NCBI RefSeq assembly: GCF_023701485.1
Contig: NZ_JAMQBK010000039.1
Span: forward strand, 374,476-438,475
Direction: 5' to 3'
Length of the DNA: 64,000 nucleotides
Source: Aporhodopirellula aestuarii
Lineage (GTDB): Bacteria > Planctomycetota > Planctomycetia > Pirellulales > Pirellulaceae
Shown piece after piece: positions 56,471-64,000 of the stretch. Below the pieces are notes generated by a model. That model made no database searches and was not told the DNA's origin. It saw only the letters and a program-made list of their open reading frames with translations. The translations under genes were made by a program, and so were the position numbers. Position 1 is the first letter of the stretch. Each line of letters begins with the position of its first letter.

Positions 56471-57907
56471 ATGCGTTCTCTCTTCCGACGCCCGTTTAAC
56501 ACCACCTCCCGTCAATCTTCAGTGAATTCGCGTCGATTCGATCTGCCGAGGTTGGCTGGTCTGACGTGCTTGATGTTCGTTTTGTCCATGACGGTTGTGA
56601 CGACGACCGCAAACGCAGGACTCGGACTCGGAAACCAGGGGGCGGTCGGCGGGGTCATGATTGATCCTGGCGGCAATGTGCGAGCCGCCACCTTGCAAGA
56701 ACAAAAAGAGATGGCCGAAACGGTGCGGGCCGCGATCCAAGGACCCACCGGTGACTTGGCCGATGCGACCGGCAAACGCGTCGTGTCGCTCGCGAAATTG
56801 CAGCAGGCTCTTCGCGAAATGCACGAAACCGGCGGACGGTTGGATGACGAGACCGCATTCCTCGCCGGGCTCCAACGAATCGAATACGTCGTTGTTGATG
56901 AAGAAAACAACGACATTCTGCTCGTCGGCCCCGCCGAACCGTGGGAAGTGCGTGCAGATGGTGCCGTCGTCGGCAAGCAATCTGGCGGCTCGGTACTACG
57001 TCTCGATGATCTCGTCGCGGCGTTTCGTAGCGTCGAAGAGGCCCGTCGTGAGGGCGGCATCCGCTGCTCGATCGAGCCGACCGCTGAAGGTCGTCAACGT
57101 CTCCGCGGATTTCTCAAAAACGTCAAGCTGCGCCCCGGCCAAAATCCCGCTTTCCTCGAAGCTGGAATGCGGGAAGCCTTTGGTCCCCAAATGGTCACGC
57201 TCGCCGGGGTTGCTCCGGACAGCCGTTTTGCCCGGACACTCGTCGCGGCCGACTTCGAGATGAAGCGAATCGCGATGGCACTCACCGAGTCGCCCGTCAA
57301 AGGGTTGCCGAGTTATCTCGAAATGGCCAAAAACAAACGTCAATCGGCCGCTCAAAGTCCACGGTGGTGGATGGCATGTAACTACGACGCCGTCGCCCGT
57401 GATGCGGATGGCCAGGTCTGGAAGATCAGCGGCCAAGGCGTCAAAACCATGACCGAAGAGGACATCGTCGCCGCTGACGGCAGCGTGGAATCCGACGGAC
57501 GCAAAGATCCGCTGGCGGTCAAATGGGCAGATACGATGACCGAAAAGTACGATGCGTTGTCGAAAGAACGGCCCGTTTTCCGCGATTTGCGTAACGTGAT
57601 GGACCTCGCCGTCATCGCCACCTTGATCACCCAGGAACAGCTCGATCAACGCAGCGGAATCGATCTCAATGTCTTGCGTGGTGGCGATTCGTTGATCGAA
57701 ACTGCCCACTACGTTCTGCCTCAATCACTCGCGCCCCAGTGCAGTTTCATCCATGGACGCGCCGGTTGGACCGTGACGGCGTCGGGAGGGGTGAATATCA
57801 ACGCGTTCGGAATCGTCGAAAACCAAGTCGAGCAACCCGAACTGCAAACGCTCGTTTCGGTGCGTGATGCGGACCACTCGAGTCGTTGGTGGTGGGACGG
57901 CAAGTAA
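56471..57907 (+). CDS. Secreted DUF1598-like planctomycete protein
   Basis: 478 residues from the ATG at 56471, with AGGA 11 bases upstream. After a basic start, a signal-like helix (LAGLTCLMFVLSMTVVTTTANA) leads to an exported protein. The region after it (KRVVSLAKLQQAL, FLAGLQRIEYVVVDEENNDILLVGPAEPW, HYVLPQSLAPQCSFIHGRAGWTVTASGGVNI) matches what is known of DUF1598 proteins, which are nearly confined to planctomycetes; the assignment is from memory of the family, not a search. No catalytic motif is evident. It is divergent from the FHA-type activator, sharing a 136-base promoter region, so the activator may control it. Confidence 0.72.
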   Translation: MRSLFRRPFNTTSRQSSVNSRRFDLPRLAGLTCLMFVLSMTVVTTTANAGLGLGNQGAVGGVMIDPGGNVRAATLQEQKEMAETVRAAIQGPTGDLADATGKRVVSLAKLQQALREMHETGGRLDDETAFLAGLQRIEYVVVDEENNDILLVGPAEPWEVRADGAVVGKQSGGSVLRLDDLVAAFRSVEEARREGGIRCSIEPTAEGRQRLRGFLKNVKLRPGQNPAFLEAGMREAFGPQMVTLAGVAPDSRFARTLVAADFEMKRIAMALTESPVKGLPSYLEMAKNKRQSAAQSPRWWMACNYDAVARDADGQVWKISGQGVKTMTEEDIVAADGSVESDGRKDPLAVKWADTMTEKYDALSKERPVFRDLRNVMDLAVIATLITQEQLDQRSGIDLNVLRGGDSLIETAHYVLPQSLAPQCSFIHGRAGWTVTASGGVNINAFGIVENQVEQPELQTLVSVRDADHSSRWWWDGK

Positions 57908-58024
57908 GCGGAGGTAGCTTTTCTCGTCTTGATTTTGCTGCCGGGCAATCGGTAAACCAGGGAGGTTTCGCAGTCGACACTGAAGTCGCTGCGACCGTTT
58001 CGTCCTTCTTGTTTTTGTACCGGC

Positions 58025-59065
58025 ATGAATCAATCGCAGAATTTCCCCATCAATGCGGGAACCGTCGTTACCGAACCAGCCGCGGTGCAAACCGCCGCTG
58101 AAAACACGCCGATTGTCGATCCACCAGGGATCGCGGATGCCACTTCCGCGTTGATTTCCAACATGACCAACGGGGATTTCTCCGGCGTGGCTGCTTACGC
58201 GACCACGCATCTCGCCCCCGCGGTTCTTTCTGCTGGGATCGGACTATTTGTCATCTTCCTGGGGTATCTCGTTGCGAAATACCTGATGCGAATCGTTAGC
58301 CAACCGGTATGCCGCCGTGTCGATGAAACGCTCGGCAAATTCGTTGGCAAGATGGTTTTCTATCTCACGATGTTCGGCGTCGTCGGTGCCGTGCTCAGCA
58401 AACTCGGGGCACCGTTGGGCGGTCTTGCCGCGATGTTGGCCGCCGCCGGTTTTGCGATCGGTTTGGCCTTCCAAGGCACGCTCAGTAATTTCGCAGCAGG
58501 CGTGCTGATGCTCGTCTTCCGGCCCTTCAAAGTCGGCGACGTCGTGACCGCGGCGTCGGTGACCGGCAAAGTCAACGAGATCGATCTGTTCACGACCACT
58601 CTCGATACGCCCGACAACCGCCGCATTATCGTCCCCAACAGTTCGATCGCGGGTGGCACCATCGAGAACATGACTCACCACGCCCACCGACGCGTCGAAG
58701 TTTGTGTGGGCGTCGATTACACCGCCGATTTGCAAACGACTCGCGAGGCATTGCAGCGGGCGATCGACAATCTCGCCTCGTACACGATTCCCGGCGAAGG
58801 ACGCGGTGGCGCCGTGATTTTGGCTGGACTCGGTGATAGCGCCGTTGAATGGAAAGTTCGGTTGTGGGTTTCCGCCAAAGATTACTGGCCGGTAAACGAA
58901 ATGCTGATCGGCGAAGTCAAAACCCAGCTCGATTCGGCTGGCGTTTCGATTCCGTTCCCACAAATGGATGTCCACGTGAAAACAGGGACAGATGCCATTC
59001 TCACGGCATCCCAATCTTCGCGAGTTCGGCCTGCCCGCCGCGCCGCCGATCGGCTCGCAAGCTAA
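58025..59065 (+). CDS. Small-conductance mechanosensitive channel (MscS family)
   Basis: 346 residues. After a polar N-terminal 65 residues, TM1 (PAVLSAGIGLFVIFLGYLVAKYL) and TM2 (GKMVFYLTMFGVVGAVLSKLG) precede the pore helix TM3 (LAAAGFAIGLAFQGTLSNFAAGVLM), whose Gly/Ala pattern is diagnostic of MscS. The beta domain follows (VFRPFKVGDVVTA, DTPDNRRIIVPNSSI), then the alpha-beta C-terminal domain (IPFPQMDVHV). It opens under membrane tension to release solutes during osmotic downshock. Its Ala/Gly-rich pore helix is normal. Three tandem palindromes lie just after the stop and may end the transcript. Confidence 0.93.
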   Translation: MNQSQNFPINAGTVVTEPAAVQTAAENTPIVDPPGIADATSALISNMTNGDFSGVAAYATTHLAPAVLSAGIGLFVIFLGYLVAKYLMRIVSQPVCRRVDETLGKFVGKMVFYLTMFGVVGAVLSKLGAPLGGLAAMLAAAGFAIGLAFQGTLSNFAAGVLMLVFRPFKVGDVVTAASVTGKVNEIDLFTTTLDTPDNRRIIVPNSSIAGGTIENMTHHAHRRVEVCVGVDYTADLQTTREALQRAIDNLASYTIPGEGRGGAVILAGLGDSAVEWKVRLWVSAKDYWPVNEMLIGEVKTQLDSAGVSIPFPQMDVHVKTGTDAILTASQSSRVRPARRAADRLAS

Positions 59066-59437
59066 ACGCATTTCTATTGTTGCTGCAGCCACCGTCGCCA
59101 GGCGGTGGGCTATTTTTCTGTAGCCACCGTCGCCAGACGGTGGACTATTTTTCTGTAGTAGCCACCGTCGCCAGACGGTGGACGCGTTTTGGCTTTTCGA
59201 GTCACCACCCTGGGCCGCAGTCGCTGTGCTGCCAATCTTCTCTGTCACTGATGACAAGCCCCCCAATCATTCGCCGTTAGTCATCAGACCGTAGGCTTCG
59301 CGTCGCTCCCTCGTGTTTGGTGCTTCCGCGTTGGCGGCGGAGTCGCGAGGGGCGCCCGAGCGTTCAAAGCCTGCGAAGAACACCCTGCAGCCAATGCCTC
59401 CCTCGGTGTTCAAACGGTCACAACCGACTATCCTGTA
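59066..59437. other. Intergenic stretch with tandem palindromes
   Basis: About 370 bases between the MscS gene and the unknown acidic protein. It carries three tandem palindrome units (59089-59181); the remaining 250 bases show nothing recognised. Confidence 0.55.
59089..59181. repeat. Three tandem copies of the CCACCGTC/GACGGTGG palindrome
   Basis: Cores at 59089-59108 (one base changed, GGCGGTGG), 59124-59143 and 59162-59181. They are spaced 35 and 38 bases apart by nearly identical linkers with TATTTTTCTGTAG, so the unit is about 35 bp. The same palindrome occurs alone at 2206-2225 and degenerate at 48708-48732. Each hairpin followed by a T-rich linker could act as a terminator for the MscS gene. 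Confidence 0.85.
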
Positions 59438-60316
59438 ATGCCGACGCGACGCAAACTTGCGGCAACGGCATTCCGTGCAAAAGGGCGAACGATGTGGCAC
59501 ACGAGCGACGGTGATCGAACTCTGGTCGACGACGAAGCGATCTTGGTCCGCAGCGCGATCGACTCCCTCGTTGACCATTTGCTTGATCGGCTCAATCACG
59601 AGTCTCGCGATCGAGAACAGGTGGCTTCCCAGCGATTCGATTTCGAAATCGGTGTCTATCTTTTCGACGTGTTGACGCCAAACCAGCAGATCGGATTGCT
59701 GCACACGGTGGCCAAGTATTTGCTCGAACCCACCGACGATGTGCTTGAACTCACCGCGGCGAGCGAGTCTGCTGTCGCGGCGATCTACGCTCACGCCTTG
59801 CGTCAAATTGAGATCGAAATCGAGATCTCGGAATTCGCCCTCAGTGACTCCCCGAGGAGCGAATTCGATCAGGAGGCCGCGACGGAAGCCTTACTCGATC
59901 CGGTTCATGCTGACTTTCTTGATTTCGATGCACTCAGTTCTGGTTTCTCGCAATTTGCCTACGAAACAGATCCCTTCTACTGGCGACGGCTCGCCCGGAA
60001 TGCCTACACCGGCGCGGGAGAATTCGAGTTGGTGAACGAGGCGGCGGACGTCGACATGGGGCCCGATCTCCACTGCACCGATATCGAACAGTGGCGGTTT
60101 CTCGTTGACTGCCTCTGTGATTGGGTGCTATGGGATCGAGATTTTGAAATGGCCGCCTGTTTTCTCGATGCCGATCCCGCGCGTGCCTCAGAAACCAGAT
60201 CCATCATGGGGATTGAAGATGACTATTTTACCTGCATCGTGCGGGATCCCAAGACGGCCGAAATTCCAAACCTCGTGTCGGCAACCCGCGACATTGTCCG
60301 ACGCAAGCCACGCTAG
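59438..60316 (+). CDS. Acidic cytosolic protein of unknown function
   Basis: 292 residues with no signal or membrane helix and no recognised family. Seen: a basic first 18 residues (PTRRKLAATAFRAKGR), then an acidic, mainly helical protein rich in Asp, Glu and Leu (DDEAILVRSAIDSLVDHLLDRL, IEIEIEISEFALSD) with conserved-looking Trp residues in the C-terminal half (DPFYWRRLARNA, WRFLVDCLCDWVLWDRDFE). The start at 59438 could instead be the ATG at 59492. It lies 108 bases before the extended surE frame, on the same strand, with no sign of overlap. Coding character is good over the whole frame. Function unknown. Confidence 0.65.
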   Translation: MPTRRKLAATAFRAKGRTMWHTSDGDRTLVDDEAILVRSAIDSLVDHLLDRLNHESRDREQVASQRFDFEIGVYLFDVLTPNQQIGLLHTVAKYLLEPTDDVLELTAASESAVAAIYAHALRQIEIEIEISEFALSDSPRSEFDQEAATEALLDPVHADFLDFDALSSGFSQFAYETDPFYWRRLARNAYTGAGEFELVNEAADVDMGPDLHCTDIEQWRFLVDCLCDWVLWDRDFEMAACFLDADPARASETRSIMGIEDDYFTCIVRDPKTAEIPNLVSATRDIVRRKPR

Positions 60317-60498
60317 GAAGAGCTCGCGACATCAATTGTGAATTGGCCCTTCAGCGGTGACCGATTCGTCAGCCTTGCCTGCGTTGAACCCTATCTCGTT
60401 AGGGCGGCTGTCTTGGTCTCGGTATGAGATTGGGCGGTTCGGTAAATTGCCTCGCCTTGACGAAAGGCACTTATTTTTCAGTTCCAGCCAACATTAAA

Positions 60499-61362
60499 AT
60501 GAACGGCATGCATTTTCTGATCACCAACGATGATGGGATCGACGCTCCCGGCCTCCAGTCGCTCTACGACGCGTTGTTGATTTACCTGACCGATCGCGGG
60601 TATGACGACGCCGAATTGATGGTTGTTGCACCCGATCGCGGCCGGAGTGAATGTGGCCATAGCGTCACGAGCACCCGGGACCTAACTGTTCGTCAGGCCC
60701 GGCCGGGTTGGATCAGCGTGGACGGAACACCAGTCGATTGTGTCCGCGTGGCCCTGACTTGTCTCTGTCCCGATGCCGTTGCAGTCTTTTCTGGTGTCAA
60801 TGCGGGAGCGAATGTGGGGGTGGATTTAATGGTCAGCGGTACGTTCGCAGCTGCCCGCGAAGCGGCGATCCATGGAAAACCCGCGATGGCGATTTCCCAC
60901 TACCGTCGTCCAGACATCCCCAAAACATGGGACCATGTCGGACGCTGGATCGAATCAACCCTCGACGATTTTTTCGCAGAGCAAGTTTCGTTGCCTGCCG
61001 GGAACCAGGAAAGTGGGGCGTCGTTCACTCAGGTGAACGGTTTTGACGACAAGTTCAAGACGAATCGACCGGTTTGGAACGTCAACTTGCCCGCGATCCC
61101 GCCTGAAACTGAGCAAACGCCACCGGTGGTCCGATGCTTTGTCGACACCACGTCCATGGTACGACGTGGACCTGAGCTCAGGCCTTTGTTGCAGCCGGAC
61201 GTCGACAATGTTGCGTCCGATCTGCCCGTGAATGCCACGGTCAGGCTTGTTTCAGAATTTCACGACCGTCCCCGCATGAGGGGCTCGGATGTCGAGCAGT
61301 GTTTTGCCGGGAAAGTCACCGTTAGCTACGTGGATGCCCACGTTACGTCACAGGACTGCTAA
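60499..61362 (+). CDS. surE: 5'/3'-nucleotidase SurE
   Basis: 287 residues from the ATG at 60499; an ATG at 60508 gives [10 protein letters not shown], the commonest family start, and would also fit. SurE dephosphorylates nucleoside monophosphates in the cytosol. Seen: the metal-site [39 protein letters not shown] and [15 protein letters not shown], the full set of family motifs. The family is usually about 250 residues; an insertion of about 30 lies around residues 165-195. surE is often near pcm or rpoS in proteobacteria; neither is here. Its stop codon interlocks with that of csrA on the other strand (four shared bases). Confidence 0.9.
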   Translation: MNGMHFLITNDDGIDAPGLQSLYDALLIYLTDRGYDDAELMVVAPDRGRSECGHSVTSTRDLTVRQARPGWISVDGTPVDCVRVALTCLCPDAVAVFSGVNAGANVGVDLMVSGTFAAAREAAIHGKPAMAISHYRRPDIPKTWDHVGRWIESTLDDFFAEQVSLPAGNQESGASFTQVNGFDDKFKTNRPVWNVNLPAIPPETEQTPPVVRCFVDTTSMVRRGPELRPLLQPDVDNVASDLPVNATVRLVSEFHDRPRMRGSDVEQCFAGKVTVSYVDAHVTSQDC

Positions 61363-61604
61363 CGATCCATTTGGCCAGCGACGGCTACGCCGCGTTCCAA
61401 CATCGATGCGACGGCTGACGGTGTGCCGCCGTCCGCCTTGGTCGATTTGGTGATTTGAGGGGCGAGTTCGCCACGCACGATCGAGATTTCACGGGGGGCT
61501 TCAATTCCGATCGCCACCCGGTTGCCCGCGATGCGGTTAACCGTGATCACGATGTTGTCACCGATTACGAGTTGTTCGCCTTCTTTGCGACTGAGAACCA
61601 ACAT
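61359..61604 (-). CDS. csrA: Translational regulator CsrA
   Basis: 81 residues from the ATG at 61604, with AAAGGA seven bases upstream; the frame is open 44 codons further but the family begins [10 protein letters not shown] as here. Seen: [45 protein letters not shown], the full five-strand core with the Arg residues that bind GGA in mRNA leaders. Canonical CsrA is 60-65 residues, so a 20-residue tail is extra. It represses or activates translation of target mRNAs. In flagellated bacteria csrA sits with fliW; no such gene is seen nearby. It overlaps the surE stop by four bases. Confidence 0.95.
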   Translation of the reverse strand: MLVLSRKEGEQLVIGDNIVITVNRIAGNRVAIGIEAPREISIVRGELAPQITKSTKADGGTPSAVASMLERGVAVAGQMDR

Positions 61605-62081
61605 GTTGAATCCTTTCAGGTATTCGTTGCTAAGTGGAGTTAAGGGAACGCTTTCTATCACTGCAAGCGGGAGCAAATTCTGAGCCTTGACATCGTCTGC
61701 GGCACTATTTTTATGCGTAAATTGAGTGTGTTTCAAAGAAAACTTAGTATTCTTCGAGTTTTAGCTGAATTTTGAAAATAAAAATGCCGAAGGTGGGGGA
61801 TTCAGAATGAGCCGGTTTGCGTGACAAAAAGGGCGTTCTTTGGTCAAAACGAGACCAAGTCTCACGTTGAGACGATTCTTGGGAAGTGTGTCCCGTCTGA
61901 CACAAGTACTATCAGCTGTCCCAGTGACACGTTTGGTCCACGGATTTCGGGTAGGGGTGAAATTTCAGGAAGAAATGTTTTGCCAACAGCGAAGACCCAT
62001 CTTGAAGCCATGGGGCGACGTAGTTAACATCCCGTCCTCACAAGTGAGAGACGGATTGCAAGATCCAGCTCACGCTCCCAA
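61605..62081. other. Intergenic region upstream of csrA and tRNA-Asn
   Basis: About 480 bases holding the leftward csrA promoter and the rightward tRNA-Asn promoter. Two TGTC...GACA palindromes occur at 61889-61904 and 61918-61930. Nothing else was recognised. The stretch 61720-61790 is conspicuously AT-rich compared with the rest of the window. Confidence 0.5.
61889..61930. promoter_or_regulatory. Pair of GTGTC/GACAC palindromes, possible operator
   Basis: GTGTC-N6-GACAC at 61889-61904 is followed 13 bases later by TGTC-N5-GACA at 61918-61930. Two similar small palindromes in a short stretch upstream of csrA and of tRNA-Asn could be a protein-binding site; no known regulator matches. It could equally be an intergenic repeat. 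Confidence 0.3.
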
Positions 62082-62154
62082 TCCCCTGTAGCTCAGTTGG
62101 TAGAGCAGGCGGCTGTTAACCGCCTTGTCGCAGGTTCGAGTCCTGCCGGGGGAG
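62082..62154 (+). tRNA. tRNA-Asn (anticodon GTT)
   Basis: A full cloverleaf folds: acceptor TCCCCTG/CGGGGGA (one T-G pair), D-arm GCTCAGTTGGTAGAGC, anticodon stem GGCGG/CCGCC with loop CTGTTAA and anticodon GTT at 62115-62117, five-base variable loop, T-arm GCAGG/CCTGC with TTCGAGT, discriminator G at 62154. CCA is not encoded. The 3' half is shared, on the other strand, with the end of the serine recombinase gene. Confidence 0.97.
62116..62154. mobile_element. Probable attachment core in tRNA-Asn 3' half
   Basis: The recombinase gene runs through the last 39 bases of tRNA-Asn without a stop until the anticodon loop. A coding overlap of this kind is expected if the element inserted at the tRNA 3' end and its own att sequence restored the tRNA. 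The distal att copy would be beyond base 64000, so the element cannot be delimited here. Confidence 0.5.
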
Positions 62155-63870
62155 CTTTCTGGACGGTCGTTCGAACAGAACGTCGTCAGAGGTTAACACG
62201 GCGATGGCGTCCTCTTGGGCTCCATCGCCGTTTTTCGTTGCCGGAGCTGGCATGGGGTAGAATTCGCTCGGATCGCTCTCATTCCAAGCGAAATCTCGGT
62301 CAGGGCGTACTTCGGGAAAGAGTCGTAGGGCATAGGTGCCTGTTCGGCCCTTGGGGTCCGTCGAATGCAGTTCAATGACCTCGATGTAATGCTGGAGCAG
62401 TTCCCGGCACTCTTCCGCCGTGGCTGCGTCAATCAGCTCACCAATGTCTTCCCAATTCCTGACGAAACTCCGTGCTTGGTCAGTGATTTGCTCAACCGGG
62501 GCTTGTTGCTGTGACAGGTCCTTCAATTGATGCTTGAGGTCCGTTGCTTCGCTTTCCAATCGCTCCAATTCGTCTTGGACACTGACGAGCCCCTTGGCAC
62601 CCATAGACTTCAGTACCTCGATCAACCGGCCGATCTCAGCTTTGTTGGTGCCAAGACGCTTACGAATCAGTTGTTCCCCATCTTGGAGTCGCTCAGATTC
62701 ACCCTCCAGGTGAGAAATGGCTTCATGAACAATTCGTTCGCGGTCTTCGAGCACTTGGCCAAGTTCCTTGATCCGATCAATTACCGCCTGTTCCAGAGCC
62801 AATGCCGGCAGTCGGGGCGCATCACAGCTGTACTTGCCACCTTCGTGCGTTTGGCGAGTGCAGACATAGTAATATGCCTTTGCCTTCGAGCCATGAGCAC
62901 AGGCACCGACCAAATGGGCACCGCATGAACATCGGAGGAGCCCGGACAGGAGATAGGTTCGGGCATTTGGCTGCTTGACGTTAATGCGTCGTTTCACCAT
63001 CTCACCAAGCGAAGCCTGTACACGCTGGAACTGTTCTTCATCGATCAAGCCCGGGTGATTGCCCTGATGTTCGGCATCGCCCCAGCGAATCTTCCCGATA
63101 TACACCGGATTTCGCAGAATGCCGATAATCTTCTGCTTCGAAAAGAGTTTCCCGCCGCGAATCTTTCCTGAGCGAGTTTCATATTGCGGGTAGCGGATAC
63201 CCAGATCACTCAACTCGCGGGTCACCGCACCGGCAGATCCGTGTCGCTCGTATGATTCAAAAATACGTCGGACGATCTCGGCACCCTCTTCGTCAATTTC
63301 CAGATTTCCGGGCTCGTCTTTGACCGACCGATACCCCAGAACATGTCCGCCGTTCCATAATCCTCGCTCGACACGATCGCGCATGATGGAATAGGTGCGT
63401 TCTGCCGTCATCTTCCTCTCAAGCTGGGCAAACACGATGATGAGTTGAATCATCGCTTGGCCAGTCGGCATAGACGTATCAAACTTTTCCCGCAGCGAAA
63501 TGACGTCGACCTCGTGTTCTTCAAAGAGCGCCCACAAATCCACAAAGTCCTTGAGGCTGCGTGTGATGCGATCGAGTTTGAAACAGATCACCAAGTCGAT
63601 GTTGCCTGCCGCGATGTCGCGTTTGAGTCGTTGTAGCTGCGGTCGGTTCTGGTCTTTGGCGGAACGCCCAGCATCGATATAGAACTCCAGCGATTCAATG
63701 TCCCAGCCTTCGCGGCGCTTGCGGAACTCAACTTCCTGCTCAATTTCATGCTGCTGGGCGATTAAGCTATCGCCTTCCGTCGCTTGGCGCTGCGACGAAA
63801 CCCGAACATAACCTGCGATTCGCAGCGGACGACTTGTTTTCTTTGTGTTCTTGCGTCGCATTGGTTGCAC
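62116..63870 (-). CDS. Large serine recombinase ending inside tRNA-Asn
   Basis: 584 residues. Resolvase catalytic domain at about 17-165 with the nucleophile Ser25 in YVRVSSQRQ, the arginines in DAGRSAKDQNRP and KLDRITRS. The recombinase domain (about 180-290) has RRIFESYERHGSAGAVTREL and LRNPVYIGKIRWGD, followed by a zinc beta-ribbon with paired cysteines (LRCSCGAHL, YYVCTR, YSCDAP) and a long coiled coil near 370-450. This is the phage-type large serine integrase architecture. The last 12 codons plus the stop are the antisense of tRNA-Asn bases 62116-62154, giving the tail LPRQDSNLRQGG. It faces away from the window interior, at the edge of a probable integrated element. Nothing else of that element is in the window. 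Confidence 0.93.
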   Translation of the reverse strand: MQPMRRKNTKKTSRPLRIAGYVRVSSQRQATEGDSLIAQQHEIEQEVEFRKRREGWDIESLEFYIDAGRSAKDQNRPQLQRLKRDIAAGNIDLVICFKLDRITRSLKDFVDLWALFEEHEVDVISLREKFDTSMPTGQAMIQLIIVFAQLERKMTAERTYSIMRDRVERGLWNGGHVLGYRSVKDEPGNLEIDEEGAEIVRRIFESYERHGSAGAVTRELSDLGIRYPQYETRSGKIRGGKLFSKQKIIGILRNPVYIGKIRWGDAEHQGNHPGLIDEEQFQRVQASLGEMVKRRINVKQPNARTYLLSGLLRCSCGAHLVGACAHGSKAKAYYYVCTRQTHEGGKYSCDAPRLPALALEQAVIDRIKELGQVLEDRERIVHEAISHLEGESERLQDGEQLIRKRLGTNKAEIGRLIEVLKSMGAKGLVSVQDELERLESEATDLKHQLKDLSQQQAPVEQITDQARSFVRNWEDIGELIDAATAEECRELLQHYIEVIELHSTDPKGRTGTYALRLFPEVRPDRDFAWNESDPSEFYPMPAPATKNGDGAQEDAIAVLTSDDVLFERPSRKLPRQDSNLRQGG

Positions 63871-64000
63871 CCTTCAACTTCGGCTCTGATCAATCAATTA
63901 CTTATTGTTCCCTTGGAAGTCGATTCCGGGAAGCGAGGACTTCCGGATTTCGTCGACGAAGACGCGATTCTCGCAAGAATCTCGCCAATCAATTTGTGTC

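Overview
The window reads as a chromosomal segment of a planctomycete, most likely a Rhodopirellula-like member of the Pirellulaceae. The reasons are the families present: a DUF1598-like secreted protein, a 3-keto-disaccharide hydrolase (DUF1080) protein, a membrane-free dehydrogenase carrying PVC-type cytochrome c motifs, a Cys-type sulfatase, Tat-exported Gfo/Idh/MocA oxidoreductase, zinc-ribbon ExbB-like proteins, a flotillin-like FloA, and short CCACCGTC/GACGGTGG intergenic palindromes. This is inferred from gene content; no database was searched.

Layout. 1-2.1 kb: 3' part of a transglutaminase-like membrane protein and cmk. 2.4-5.7 kb (minus): rpsL-rpsG-fusA, with an intrinsic terminator between rpsG and fusA. 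6.1-8.1 kb: dapA facing a deoxyhypusine-synthase-like gene. 8.3-12.4 kb: a leucine-rich-repeat membrane protein overlapping, tail to tail by 128 bp, an O-antigen ligase-like protein. 12.6-19.0 kb: ACT-domain malic enzyme, metallophosphoesterase-LamG protein, rhomboid protease, cold-shock protein (minus), ruvA. 19.1-23.6 kb: a REC-HATPase regulator converging on a 1196-residue hybrid histidine kinase. 23.9-29.1 kb: an ExbB/MotA-like channel protein, two different ExbD-like coiled-coil partners and a SUMF1-fold protein. 29.2-36.2 kb: beta-hydroxyacid dehydrogenase, glycosyltransferase, dihaem c-type dehydrogenase (minus), DUF1080 hydrolase. 36.3-44.8 kb (minus): six translationally coupled genes of a MoxR/Bat system. 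45.2-48.6 kb: sulfatase and Gfo/Idh/MocA oxidoreductase. 49.1-50.6 kb (minus): floA and a small acidic protein. 51.0-54.1 kb: diadenylate cyclase, fumC, kptA. 54.1-59.1 kb: FHA-GAF sigma-54 activator, DUF1598-like protein, MscS channel. 59.4-61.6 kb: unknown acidic protein, surE, csrA. 62.1-64 kb: tRNA-Asn and a large serine recombinase whose last 12 codons are antisense to the tRNA 3' half.

Functional threads. Energy-coupled envelope machinery is prominent: the ExbB/two-ExbD cluster and the MoxR-DUF58-VWA-Bat cluster both look like complete envelope complexes of unknown substrate. Signalling is represented by a phosphorelay kinase, a REC-ATPase, a c-di-AMP synthase, a Ser/Thr-phosphate-sensing (FHA) sigma-54 activator and CsrA. 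Polysaccharide and sulfated-sugar metabolism (sulfatase, DUF1080, Gfo/Idh/MocA, sorbosone-dehydrogenase-like) fits the planctomycete lifestyle. The right end looks like the edge of an integrated element.
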